A DNA stretch of 32,946 nucleotides from a virus, in the IMG/VR virus record IMGVR_UViG_3300042864_000090, positions 1 through 32,946 of that record. One strand, 5' to 3'. The notes below the pieces were generated by a model. That model saw nothing but the letters and a program-made list of their open reading frames with translations, was not told where the DNA came from and did no database searches. The number at the start of each line of letters is the position of its first letter. Position 1 is the stretch's first letter. Shown here piece by piece: positions 16,859 to 24,550 of this stretch. The translations under genes were made by a program, and so were the position numbers.

Positions 16859-17758
16859 TTAGGCGATATTACCGTACATCTGCCCGAAACCGCCAGCCAA
16901 GTCTTTAGCATAGTCAGACTTGCGCTGCTGAAGGTCTCTATAAATCGCCATGTTAAGCTCCTCGCCAGTGGTTGGGACACTGGTCGGAAGGGCTGACAGT
17001 CCTGCAGCCGTGGTTTGCGCAGCGCGAGCTTGCTCACCAGTGACAGCGGCAGTGCCGATTCGTGCACCCTCGATTGAAGCGCGGCGGCGCTCCGACTCTT
17101 GCAGGCCCGGACGACCAGAGACAGCAGCGGTACGCTCGACATCACGCAAGCCACGCTGGGTACCCATCTGGGCCTCGGCAAACGCACGCTCAGGGTTGGC
17201 TTCGCCAGCTTGGAGCAAGGAGCGAGCAGCGCCAAGGCGCTCGTCAAACACGCCACGCTCGATGGCGGCAGTCTCCATGTTGCGCTTAAGGAGTTCGCGC
17301 TCCTGCGCTGTTAGGTTCTGCGGCGCTTTACCAAACATGGACATGGCAAGCGGGGCGATGTTGCCGAGGTTAAGGCCGGAGAAGAACCCGCCTGCTGCGG
17401 GGGCAGCGGCGGCTGCGCCACCAACTCCAGCAGCTGCGGGAGCAGCTGCAACTCCGGCTGCGGGGGCAGCGCCCCCAGCGATACCGCCGAACATACCTCT
17501 AGCGGCTTGCCCGATCTGGCCGAAGCCACCCGCCGCACCAAAGCCGCCCAGACCACCAAGGGCTGCTCCGATCCTTGGGTCCATACCAGCCGCGGCAGCA
17601 CCAAGGCCACCAAGGGCTGCGCCCGTTAACGCAGTACCGATGGTACCGGAGATGCCAATCATGCCCGCGATAGGGCCCGCGATGAAGGGCGCGGCGATCA
17701 TAGCCACGGTCCCGACGACCTTTTTAAGTCCGCGCCAGACTTTCGACAGGAAGCCCAT
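16859..17758 (-). CDS. Gly/Ala-rich internal virion protein with hydrophobic N-terminus
   Basis: A 299-residue protein. Residues about 14-135 are rich in Gly, Ala, Ile and Phe (for example VVGTVAMIAAPFIAGPIAG) and could insert in membranes. Residues about 145-299 are charged and helical, with an ERRRASIEGARIGT stretch. This pattern resembles the small ejection proteins of podoviruses (T7 gp14-like or P22 gp7-like), which form the outer-membrane part of the DNA-ejection channel. The ATG shares one base with the previous stop (TAATG), and GGAGA lies upstream. The call is by architecture and gene order. Confidence 0.6.
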   Translation of the reverse strand: MGFLSKVWRGLKKVVGTVAMIAAPFIAGPIAGMIGISGTIGTALTGAALGGLGAAAAGMDPRIGAALGGLGGFGAAGGFGQIGQAARGMFGGIAGGAAPAAGVAAAPAAAGVGGAAAAAPAAGGFFSGLNLGNIAPLAMSMFGKAPQNLTAQERELLKRNMETAAIERGVFDERLGAARSLLQAGEANPERAFAEAQMGTQRGLRDVERTAAVSGRPGLQESERRRASIEGARIGTAAVTGEQARAAQTTAAGLSALPTSVPTTGEELNMAIYRDLQQRKSDYAKDLAGGFGQMYGNIA

Positions 17759-19059
17759 TACATCTCTCCTTCTTCGTAGTCGTCATCGCTCATACGCTCT
17801 TTACCATCCGCGCCGCGCGTCTTGGCAATCATTTTGTCGAGGTGGTCAGTGCCCAGCCTACGAACCACGTCAGCAGGGATAACGTACTCGCCCTCATGGG
17901 CGTTGATCGGGATCGACCCATCCGGGTTCTTGCTCTTGGCTGGCAGTGGCCCGCCCTTGGCCATCGACATCTGGGGTGCCTGTCCTGCGGACATCGGTGC
18001 AGGCGTGGTCATCTGCCCGCCACCCATGGTCTTACCGATGATGTAGAGAATGATGAGGAAGCCTTGGTCGTACTCCTCACCGATGTCCTCGGCGTCCAGC
18101 ATCCCCTGCTGGATCAGAACCTGACGCAGCTGCGGCCACATCTCCGGGTTTTGCAGCGCGGTCGTGGCAACCTGCACAAACATGTTGAGGCTCTGCGCGT
18201 CGACTTCGCCAGCAGCCATGGCCTGCTGAACCTGAGCCTTGATCTGTTCGACCTGCTGCGGATTCTGCTGCATGAACTGTTGCGCTTGCTGGTCGATGGC
18301 AGCAAAGTTAAGCGGACGACCTTGACCGCCCTGCGGGGCGAGACCGACCACGGGAGCACCGCCTTGTTGCGCGACGTTCATAGCCATGGGTGAGGCACCC
18401 ATGGGGCGCTGCGGCATACCGCCGGGGCCGACCATCCCGCCTTCGGCGTAAGACTGCATGGGCATGTCGAGCATACGCGCGAGCGCCGGTGGAAGATCAA
18501 GTGATGCGGTTGACGGGCGGATAGGCATACCGCCCTTACCGACGTAACCACCAGCCTCGTAGGTCGGCACGCGCGAACGCTCGGCGTTAAGCATACTTAC
18601 TTGCGCTCCAGTCATGAGATCATCCTGTCCGCCGCTTGGCGAGACAGTCGGTGGGACCACCGGCGGCAGCACGGGGGTTTGCATAACAGGGCGGTCGCGG
18701 TCGCGGTCGCGGTCGCCTCGCATTGGTGCTGCCATAGGAGCATCACCCGGAGAACGCGCAAGTCCAGAGATGCGGCCTGACATTGGGTCCGGTAGACCAA
18801 GAGAGCCAGTGCCCTCGCCACGTCGACCTACATCAATCCCGGCGACACTGGAGACACGACCCGACATCGGGTCAGGCAGTCCGAATGAGCCAGTGCCGTC
18901 ACGCTCTGCGCGACTACCTACTGGACCAATACCCATGGCGTTTGCACCACGAGAAAGCGCACCGCCACCCTCGAACGTAGCACCGGAACGGCCCGGACCG
19001 CCACCGTCAAACATGTCACGAAGGCCGGTGTAGCTACCCCGGGAAGGACTGCGCGCCAT
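17758..19059 (-). CDS. Virion-associated protein with internal repeats, unknown exact role
   Basis: A 433-residue protein. The N-terminal 120 residues are Gly/Ser/Arg-rich and hold two 16-residue copies of GTGSxGLPDPMSGRxS at 55-70 and 83-98, then a short Arg-Asp repeat. A YEAGGYVGKGGM/YAEGGMVGPGGM pair follows. Residues about 240-330 are Gln-rich and helical. The C-terminal EGEYVIPADVVRRLG is a motif I associate with proteins near the tail/internal-virion genes of podophages. AAGGAG precedes the ATG. A structural or ejection role is inferred from neighbours. Confidence 0.6.
   Translation of the reverse strand: MARSPSRGSYTGLRDMFDGGGPGRSGATFEGGGALSRGANAMGIGPVGSRAERDGTGSFGLPDPMSGRVSSVAGIDVGRRGEGTGSLGLPDPMSGRISGLARSPGDAPMAAPMRGDRDRDRDRPVMQTPVLPPVVPPTVSPSGGQDDLMTGAQVSMLNAERSRVPTYEAGGYVGKGGMPIRPSTASLDLPPALARMLDMPMQSYAEGGMVGPGGMPQRPMGASPMAMNVAQQGGAPVVGLAPQGGQGRPLNFAAIDQQAQQFMQQNPQQVEQIKAQVQQAMAAGEVDAQSLNMFVQVATTALQNPEMWPQLRQVLIQQGMLDAEDIGEEYDQGFLIILYIIGKTMGGGQMTTPAPMSAGQAPQMSMAKGGPLPAKSKNPDGSIPINAHEGEYVIPADVVRRLGTDHLDKMIAKTRGADGKERMSDDDYEEGEM
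18692..18715. repeat. CGGTCG hexamer repeat encoding (Arg-Asp)4
   Basis: Four tandem CGGTCG units. On the coding (-) strand they give an alternating Arg-Asp run within the linker of the 433-residue virion-associated protein. Copy-number change here would keep the frame and alter a charged spacer. Confidence 0.85.
18766..18897 (-). repeat. Two copies of a GTGSxGLPDPMSGRxS coding repeat
   Basis: The copies are at 18850-18897 and 18766-18813, repeating every 28 codons. The peptide is almost identical between copies (Phe/Leu and Val/Ile changes only), which indicates a recent or constrained internal duplication. The shared PDPMSGR core may be a protein-docking motif; this is a guess. Confidence 0.8.
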
Positions 19060-19061
19060 GG

Positions 19062-19409
19062 TTAGCTCCTTAGCTGAGAAATCAAAGTATTTACTGCTGC
19101 CCGCAGCACGGCTACGTCGTTTACCAGTAATTGTACATCACGGACCAGCGACTGATAGTCAGCAAGCGATGGCACTTGCGCACCACTGATTGATAGTCCG
19201 GACCCTACAGCAGAAACGGCGCGGATGGAAGGCTCTGGTGCACTGGTGATAGCTACTGATGATTTAAGCAATGCACGGCTTGTGAGGTCTTGCTCACCAC
19301 GCGTACCTATCAACAACTCCACGTTCTGCTTCATCGCGTTAAGGACGCGATACTGCCACTCCTCGACGCCAACCTGTGGCAAAGATGGGATGCCTGCAAA
19401 CCGCGCCAT
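19062..19409 (-). CDS. Small virion-region protein with C-terminal coiled coil
   Basis: A 115-residue protein, joined to the nozzle gene by a TAATG overlap and with GAGGT upstream. The N-terminus (IPSLPQVGVEEWQYRVLNAM) looks structured. Residues about 83-113 (YQSLVRDVQLLVNDVAVL) show a heptad-like pattern suited to an oligomerising coiled coil. The Ser/Ala-rich middle is probably flexible. It sits between the nozzle and the internal virion genes, suggesting a small tail or ejectosome part. No family is recognised. Confidence 0.65.
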   Translation of the reverse strand: MARFAGIPSLPQVGVEEWQYRVLNAMKQNVELLIGTRGEQDLTSRALLKSSVAITSAPEPSIRAVSAVGSGLSISGAQVPSLADYQSLVRDVQLLVNDVAVLRAAVNTLISQLRS

Positions 19410-21847
19410 TATGACCTCATGAGTGATGAGGGCGTCTCGCCCAGATGGATAGCGCGCACGCGCACAGTGCCGTCGACCTCAACTTCATAGGTGTCCGTCT
19501 TATAACCGGCCGGAAGTCGGAACACGTCGCTGTTACTACGCGTTGTGGTGAGGACCAGATTCTTGTTGGCGTAGAGCTTGAACGTAATCGGCTCTGACAC
19601 AAACCAGTCTTCGTCGGCGCTGCCCCACTCAACGTCGTAGTCGCCCCAGATGGGCGAGACAGCAACCCCAGCGTAGTCCGCAACGACTCGGGCTGCGCCC
19701 ATGTTGAAAGGCACCTGCGAGATAAAGACCTTGGACTTCCACGCAAAGTCAGCATTGGGCTGCGCCGGGTCATCCCACCGGACGATGTCGCCATCGTCGC
19801 CTGTCGTGTAGTAGAGCGCACCCGTTAGCGGATCGAACCATGTGGCGGTGAAGGTAAGCTCGTGGTCAACGAAGTCACCCGGCGTCTGGCCATCCTGCGA
19901 GCGGCGGTAGAAGAACGACCCGGTGCTGTGCGAGCCAAAGTACATGCTGTCGTAGAATGCCCCAACGATCGTCGATGGATCGAGCGCAGCGTTCCAAGTA
20001 TCAGGGCTATGGGCTGGCGCCGTGGCAATCTGGACACCACCGGCAAACGAGGCAAGAGCCAACCCCTCATGGGTTGCGTACATAACCCCAACGTCAGCCT
20101 GCACGATGCTACGCTTGCTGAGGCACGGGTAGTTGGTGGCATAGCGCGTGGTCGAGAGAACCGCAGGGTCCGAACCCGAGATCACGTAGGGGAACCCCTC
20201 TGTCATGACCAACAGGTCGCTGCCAAGAGCAACCATGCCAACGATGTTGTACTCCAGCGAAATCTTGTACTTTACAGGCCACGCATGAAACTGTCCCGGT
20301 TCCGTGAAGTAGATGTCGTTGCCAACAAAGCCGGCCATGATGCTGTTCTGGATAACTGTCACACCCTGCAAGTCTTCCGGCGGAGCGTCGTAGTCACTTG
20401 AACTCAGGATGTTGAGCAGGCTGCGGAAGTTGAAGTCATCGGTGAAGTCGTATGTCGCGTCGCCCCAGTAACGCGCCGGGTCCGTCGGCGGGTTTTCAGC
20501 GATGTCGTAGTAGACCGTGCCGGTGGCCGCGGTGGTGGCCGTTACCGTGCCTGCCTGCGCGTAAGTGATGGTGAACCGATCTGGCACGTCGGTCACTACG
20601 GCGCCCGTGATGTCAAAGCCTGCGACGCTGCACCCTGCCAGCTTGAGGCGGTCGTCCTTAATGAACTTGTGCTGCTCTGCAAACTTGAGCGTGACGACTC
20701 CGCCAGTCCGGGCAACGGAGGCAATGGCCTGTGGGAACCACATGGTGGCGAGCCGGAAGTAGTCCGCGTCCAGAGTCTGCGAAGTTGAAGCCACAGTGCG
20801 GTAGAGGCGGATACCACGGATGAAGTTGTCACCGGCCGGTGGTGCGGTCGGGAGACCGCTGACAGTAACGATCTGACCTTCCTTGATGAAGATCGCCGTC
20901 GATGGCTCCGAGCCGATCGACTCCTCGTCCCACGGAGTGTACCACGTGTAGAGGTAGTTGCGGGACTGGACCAGCCCGCCAAGATCGACCTTACCATCCG
21001 AGCTAGTGGTCGTAGCTACTTGCGCTCCGGGAGAAAAGTAAGTCAGCGTGGTGGGGTTGATGACCGTAGCCGTCGTGGTGATGTTAAGGTCTCGAATGTC
21101 CCAACGGCAGTCGCCGGTCGCGGCGCCGGACACGGTGTCGATAACTGTAAAGGTGTTGGTGCCGGTCACTGTGACTGTGTAGGAGTTGGTTGTCGCACCA
21201 CCAGTGGTGAACTCAATGTAGATGCGCGTGCCGGTTACAAGCCCATGGTTATTGATCGTGACGGTAATCGTGGTGCCTACACGGGCATAGGTGCCCGTGC
21301 GGTAAGAGAACCCGGACACGGTGATAAGAGCGCCATCCTTGAGGTTGTGCGACGTTGCCGTCACCAAAGTGACGTTTCCGCCTCCGTCGCGGGCGAAGCT
21401 CGCAGAGGTGACCGTGGAGAATGACGTGGGTGTGGCCGTGGTCGTCGTCGTGGGCAGCGGGAGCCCCAGATCGTAGTACCCACCAATGGCTGGGTACGGT
21501 TCGAGACCAGCTGTTGCCAGAGCGTAGGTGCTGACCTTGGGCTTGCCATCACCCGTAAAGTAGAACCGCTGCTCGGCAAGTTCATCCGCGGCAGGCGTGA
21601 CAATGTCGATCTCGTTGGCCCATGTCAGCCACTTGAGTTCGTCCGTGTCCGGATCACGCAGTGCATAGAGCGTGCGCAGCACACCGGTACGTTCGGCGTT
21701 TGCGTAGACCACGGGTTCAGGGATAGGGATAAGATCGCCAGAGTAGAGTTTAACATCGCGTGCAATCTGCGCTGCAGTCCCCGGGAGTAACTCCGGGGAG
21801 ACACGCGGAAGCGTACCCTTGAACTCGGCGATCTTAGTCGTTGTCAC
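19409..21847 (-). CDS. Tail nozzle / tail tubular protein B-like
   Basis: An 812-residue protein, mostly beta-strand. The N-terminal AAQIARDVKLYSGDLIPIPE is the kind of start seen in podovirus nozzle proteins of the T7 gp12/P22 gp10 type. The C-terminal half has repeating short strands with Tyr, Trp and Asp, such as MYFGSHSTGSFFYRR and ALYYTTGDDGDIVRWDD, suggestive of a beta-propeller. Inserted near the N-terminus are three related beta modules with the pattern hydrophobic-His-Asn/Gly/Lys-x2-x-Asp/Thr-Gly-Ile (about 157-186, 191-247, 383-448). The start is GTG, overlapping the TGA of the microprotein gene upstream. It would form the distal tail channel; the assignment is by architecture and order. 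Confidence 0.72.
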   Translation of the reverse strand: MTTTKIAEFKGTLPRVSPELLPGTAAQIARDVKLYSGDLIPIPEPVVYANAERTGVLRTLYALRDPDTDELKWLTWANEIDIVTPAADELAEQRFYFTGDGKPKVSTYALATAGLEPYPAIGGYYDLGLPLPTTTTTATPTSFSTVTSASFARDGGGNVTLVTATSHNLKDGALITVSGFSYRTGTYARVGTTITVTINNHGLVTGTRIYIEFTTGGATTNSYTVTVTGTNTFTVIDTVSGAATGDCRWDIRDLNITTTATVINPTTLTYFSPGAQVATTTSSDGKVDLGGLVQSRNYLYTWYTPWDEESIGSEPSTAIFIKEGQIVTVSGLPTAPPAGDNFIRGIRLYRTVASTSQTLDADYFRLATMWFPQAIASVARTGGVVTLKFAEQHKFIKDDRLKLAGCSVAGFDITGAVVTDVPDRFTITYAQAGTVTATTAATGTVYYDIAENPPTDPARYWGDATYDFTDDFNFRSLLNILSSSDYDAPPEDLQGVTVIQNSIMAGFVGNDIYFTEPGQFHAWPVKYKISLEYNIVGMVALGSDLLVMTEGFPYVISGSDPAVLSTTRYATNYPCLSKRSIVQADVGVMYATHEGLALASFAGGVQIATAPAHSPDTWNAALDPSTIVGAFYDSMYFGSHSTGSFFYRRSQDGQTPGDFVDHELTFTATWFDPLTGALYYTTGDDGDIVRWDDPAQPNADFAWKSKVFISQVPFNMGAARVVADYAGVAVSPIWGDYDVEWGSADEDWFVSEPITFKLYANKNLVLTTTRSNSDVFRLPAGYKTDTYEVEVDGTVRVRAIHLGETPSSLMRS

Positions 21848-21945
21848 TTCTTAGCGGCCTTCTTCATGCACTTGCCCATGGCGGTGCACTTCTTGGGGTT
21901 GGGGCAGCCCGGGCAGGGCTTAAACTTAGGCATCGGCGCTTTCAT
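21844..21945 (-). CDS. 33-residue Cys/Lys-rich microprotein
   Basis: A 33-residue ORF. It begins with ATG after GGAG (7-8 base spacing) and ends TGA inside the GTG start of the nozzle gene (GTGA overlap). The peptide is strongly basic and has four cysteines, with a CPGCP pair and a KKC...GKC pair, the spacing of a small zinc knuckle. The overlap, the Shine-Dalgarno and the biased composition together argue that it is a real gene. It may regulate nozzle translation by coupling, or be a tiny metal-binding virion or host-interaction factor. No function is known to me. Confidence 0.7.
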   Translation of the reverse strand: MKAPMPKFKPCPGCPNPKKCTAMGKCMKKAAKK

Positions 21946-21980
21946 TTGCAGTACTCCGTTTGCGTTGCAGTTACCTTACA

Positions 21981-22835
21981 TCACCCGAGCAGTTTAGCCA
22001 ATGTTTTTGGGCCGGCTACGCCGTCGGCGGTAAGTCCGTTTGCAGTCTGCCATTTCTTGAGTGCGGCCTCAGTGCCGGGACCGAAGTCCCCGTCGGCCGA
22101 CAAGCCCAGCTTGGCCTGCATTTTCTTTACGTCGTCACCCTTAGAGCCACGGCGCAGCGTCTGCGTTACGGCGTCGGTGATCTGCGGATTGACAGGGACA
22201 GTGATCTTGCCACCCAGAGCAGCCACGGCCTTGGAGTAACGCGCCTGACGGTCTGCAAGGCCGATGTCTCCGCCGTTGATCTTCTTGGTGAGGGCAGCCA
22301 CGTTGCCGGTGTCGGCGATGGCGTTCAGCTTGTTGGTGTTCCAGAACCACAGAGCCGATGCCAGCGCGCCTTCCTTGGTCTCGACCCACACAGCAGCTTC
22401 TTCCGCCGTCATGTCGTAGTCCTTGGCGAAGCGCGTATAGTTATCCCGCCCGGTCAGCTGTTTGAGCCCGCGACCGCGGAAGCGCCAGCCGTCACCGGGA
22501 TGCACGTTGCCCAGCTTCGAGGTGCGGAACTCGTCCATGTAGACATAGTTGGCAATCTTCTCAGGGTTCTTGGCGTACTCGGCTGCGTTGCGCTTGCCGG
22601 GACCAAAGTAGCGCGGGAAGACCTTGTTCAGCGTTTCCTCACGGTAGTTGAGGTTCTCGCTCATGGCGTTGAAGTCCATCGACTCGTGAGCGCACTGCGA
22701 GATGAACCCGGCGATGCGCTGGTCAGTCGTGATGTCGTACTTCGGCAGTGCTTTGTTCAGCTCCTCGCACCAAGCCTTGATCTCTTTGTTGGTCGGGATC
22801 ATTGCGGCCAGCTGGCCTTCGGTAATCAGGCTCAT
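21981..22835 (-). CDS. Endolysin: GH19-type muramidase/chitinase-like domain plus peptidoglycan-binding domain
   Basis: A 284-residue peptidoglycan hydrolase. The N-terminal domain has the GH19-type pattern of phage lysins: AHES with the likely catalytic Glu51, SENLNY with Glu60, and WRFRGRGLKQLTGRDNY (117-133). Residues about 224-284 form a PG_binding_1 domain (GSKGDDVKKMQAKLGLSADG...GPKTLAKLL). There is no signal peptide, so release probably needs the nearby holin-like protein. GGAGA precedes the ATG. It would cut the glycan chains of the cell wall at the end of infection. The catalytic residues appear present. Confidence 0.92.
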   Translation of the reverse strand: MSLITEGQLAAMIPTNKEIKAWCEELNKALPKYDITTDQRIAGFISQCAHESMDFNAMSENLNYREETLNKVFPRYFGPGKRNAAEYAKNPEKIANYVYMDEFRTSKLGNVHPGDGWRFRGRGLKQLTGRDNYTRFAKDYDMTAEEAAVWVETKEGALASALWFWNTNKLNAIADTGNVAALTKKINGGDIGLADRQARYSKAVAALGGKITVPVNPQITDAVTQTLRRGSKGDDVKKMQAKLGLSADGDFGPGTEAALKKWQTANGLTADGVAGPKTLAKLLG

Positions 22836-22845
22836 CTATGGTCTC

Positions 22846-23253
22846 CTATTCGCACCACGAGGACTTGGCCTCGCCTTTGTATGGACGGGCTAGGCCCGCA
22901 GAGATCAGGCTTTGAGCGAGGCTCTGGTGGTCTAGGTAGACCTCGCCCAGCACCCGGCCACCGTACTTGTCCCACTTGAGGATTTTGATATCGACCTCGA
23001 GGGCGTTGGCCACAGCGTCCTTGGTGAACGCGCTGGCCTTCTTTGCTAGGGCTGCCTCGGCATCGCACTGTGCGCGAGGTGCCTTCTCGGGCGTATCGAT
23101 GCCCATCACCCGGATCGAGAGCTTGGGCGGAAGGGGCGACGGCAAGAAGTCCACCGCAATCTCCACAGTGTCGCCGTCGATAACACGCGTGATATCATAG
23201 GGCGTAGCGGTCGCGCAGGTCGCGGACAGGAACAGGGCAACGAGCCACCTCAT
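22846..23253 (-). CDS. Exported staphylococcal-nuclease-like thermonuclease
   Basis: A 135-residue SNase-family protein. An N-terminal signal peptide (MRWLVALFLSATCATA, probably cut after residue 16) points to export to the periplasm or beyond. The catalytic set looks complete by comparison with S. aureus nuclease: Asp28 in VIDGDT, Arg48 and Asp53/Glu56 in RVMGIDTPE, and Arg100 in YGGR. The family cuts DNA and RNA with calcium. The gene starts in an ATGA overlap with the upstream small gene and lies ten bases before the endolysin, so it belongs to the lysis cassette. Clearing host DNA at lysis or attacking DNA of competing phages are possible roles; both are inference. Confidence 0.9.
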   Translation of the reverse strand: MRWLVALFLSATCATATPYDITRVIDGDTVEIAVDFLPSPLPPKLSIRVMGIDTPEKAPRAQCDAEAALAKKASAFTKDAVANALEVDIKILKWDKYGGRVLGEVYLDHQSLAQSLISAGLARPYKGEAKSSWCE

Positions 23254-23465
23254 TTCTTTTTCACCCTCTTGGTGACTGCACCAAGCACAGCTTCCTTGGC
23301 CATGTCCTTACCCATGCCGCCGAGCAGATCGCCCACGTTGCCCGTGGCCGCAACCTTGATTGCGTTCTCCACCGGGTCAGGCAGGTTCACCTTGTCCAGC
23401 ACTGCGTCCACGGCCTTCTCTTTGAGCTTGCGGCCCATGAACATTCCGATAATGCGTCCGATCAT
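23250..23465 (-). CDS. Small protein of the lysis cassette, unknown function
   Basis: A 71-residue protein, coupled at both ends by ATGA overlaps (holin-like gene upstream, nuclease downstream). The N-terminal MIGRIIGMFMGRKLKEKAVD is short, hydrophobic then basic. The middle is Ala/Gly/Val-rich and the end is VTKRVKKK. There is no full membrane span, so at most it is peripheral or amphipathic. It may modulate holin timing, but nothing in the sequence proves this. Confidence 0.65.
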   Translation of the reverse strand: MIGRIIGMFMGRKLKEKAVDAVLDKVNLPDPVENAIKVAATGNVGDLLGGMGKDMAKEAVLGAVTKRVKKK

Positions 23466-23728
23466 TCTTGTGGCTCCTGTGGTTCGTCGCGTTTGCGGTT
23501 GTTGCCTGCAGCCATCACGCCGCCCAAAGCACCAGTGATAAAGCTGGCAATCGGGGTGAGGATGGCAAACAGCGCCCGGTCGTTTTCTGAACTCTCACCC
23601 AGAGGCTGGGTCACGAAAACCAAGCTGTAGAGAATGATGAAGATGCTGCCGCCCAAGATCATGGTGAGCGACACGCCGATGAAGTAGCGCAGCTTACTTT
23701 CCAGATAGTCAGGATCGTTCTTTTTCAT
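23462..23728 (-). CDS. Putative holin, two membrane segments
   Basis: An 88-residue protein with two hydrophobic spans, about 14-38 (FIGVSLTMILGGSIFIILYS) and about 52-75 (ALFAILTPIASFITGALGGV), and a charged C-terminus (NNRKRDEPQEPQE). Size, topology and place directly upstream of nuclease and endolysin fit a class II-type holin that opens the inner membrane for the signal-less lysin. It is coupled by ATGA overlaps on both sides. Another small membrane gene in this cassette could be the true holin, so the call is moderate. Confidence 0.68.
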   Translation of the reverse strand: MKKNDPDYLESKLRYFIGVSLTMILGGSIFIILYSLVFVTQPLGESSENDRALFAILTPIASFITGALGGVMAAGNNRKRDEPQEPQE

Positions 23729-23916
23729 GGCGCGGCCCCTCCAGTTAAATCGTCAGCGCAGTTCTTGGTACGAAGGCAGATCGGCGGCTGACACTCAAGC
23801 GCGCTCCAGTTTGCCGGGTCTTGACACGGATAGCGATACCAGCCGTCGCCGCTGAACCAAAACAAGACGCCTATTGCGGCCGCGGCGGCAGGCCATATCC
23901 AATGTTCGAGTGCCAT
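23725..23916 (-). CDS. Small single-span protein with Cys-rich exported tail
   Basis: A 63-residue protein starting at the ATG that shares a base with the previous stop (TAATG). An in-frame ATG further upstream would overlap that gene far more and is rejected. The first 22 residues (ALEHWIWPAAAAAIGVLFWF) span a membrane. The tail contains four cysteines (CQDPANWSALECQPPICLRTKNC), likely paired by disulfides in the periplasm. No lipobox is seen, so a classical outer-membrane spanin lipoprotein is not supported. It may still contribute to envelope disruption, given its place before the holin-like gene. Confidence 0.68.
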   Translation of the reverse strand: MALEHWIWPAAAAAIGVLFWFSGDGWYRYPCQDPANWSALECQPPICLRTKNCADDLTGGAAP

Positions 23917-24407
23917 TACCACCTCCCCAAATAGCGGCCCCAGAAGTACAGACCAAAGCCTGCAATAACGTTTGTCGCCAAGATGATGCCTGTCCAAAGC
24001 GCAGCTTCTAGGATGCTTTCGATCAGTTCTTTGCGACGGTAGACCTGTTCGCGCTGTTGTTCACGGACCCTGCGCTCGATGTTGATGAACTGCTGCCACG
24101 CGTCGTGGCCGTAGCTGTAGGTGATGAGCTGTTTTAGCTCCTTGCGCTGCTGTTCGCATTGTTTCTGAGCGGCGAATATGTCAATAGCGCTTTTTTGAGT
24201 ATCACCGCCAAACAACGTCTTGAATACGCCGGGAGGCTCGTTGGCTTTTTCCGCAGCGTAAGCAATGTCAGAAACAGCCTTGCCCCATTCGGATAGCTGA
24301 GAAGCCATGTCCTGAATTTCACGGCCAGCGGCGATGCCCTGCTTTAGCAGGCCAAACGCCTTGCTGCCGATGCTAACAGCCATTCCAATGGAAACTGGGT
24401 CGAACAT
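23916..24407 (-). CDS. Coiled-coil membrane-anchored protein of the lysis region
   Basis: A 163-residue protein. The chosen ATG (24407-24405) follows GGAG with 6-base spacing and overlaps the previous stop as TGATG. A longer frame starting at 24512 is only the shadow of the 47-residue gene. The N-terminus has a short hydrophobic helix (FDPVSIGMAVSIGSKAFGLL). Residues about 80-130 are charged helix (AAQKQCEQQRKELKQLI, then RRVREQQREQVYRRKELIE). The end has a membrane span (ALWTGIILATNVIAGFGLYF) and GRYLGRW. The order soluble-coiled coil-membrane anchor is the reverse of a typical inner-membrane spanin. Function unknown. Confidence 0.68.
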   Translation of the reverse strand: MFDPVSIGMAVSIGSKAFGLLKQGIAAGREIQDMASQLSEWGKAVSDIAYAAEKANEPPGVFKTLFGGDTQKSAIDIFAAQKQCEQQRKELKQLITYSYGHDAWQQFINIERRVREQQREQVYRRKELIESILEAALWTGIILATNVIAGFGLYFWGRYLGRW

Positions 24408-24550
24408 CACAAACTCCAGAACGGCGGGCATGGGTAGAGCGGATGAACCGCCAGCGCCACGTCCGCAGTATACCTGCAAATCTTGACAAATACCATGCGC
24501 CCATCGATCCACAGGTGGGTATAAGCCACCCAGATCAGCGGCACGTTCAC
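24407..24550 (-). CDS. 47-residue overlap-defined gene, unknown function
   Basis: A short reading frame that fills what would otherwise be a 139-base gap. It starts with GTG overlapping the TGA of the upstream gene (GTGA) and ends TGA overlapping the next ATG (TGATG). There is no separate Shine-Dalgarno, so translation would depend on reinitiation. The peptide is rich in Val, Trp, Tyr and Pro, has two cysteines (KICRY and YPCPPF), and has only weak hydrophobic stretches. Both junctions match the style of the whole arm, which is the main reason to accept it. No family is recognised. Confidence 0.6.
   Translation of the reverse strand: MNVPLIWVAYTHLWIDGRMVFVKICRYTADVALAVHPLYPCPPFWSL

Noticed and set aside
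21960-22979. 339-codon + strand frame opposite endolysin and nuclease
   Set aside because: It spans two well-supported genes of known families in antisense, so it is a shadow.
24408-24512. 35-codon N-terminal extension of the C-anchored membrane protein
   Set aside because: The chosen ATG has GGAG at good spacing and a TGATG overlap; the extension is the other frame of the 47-residue gene.
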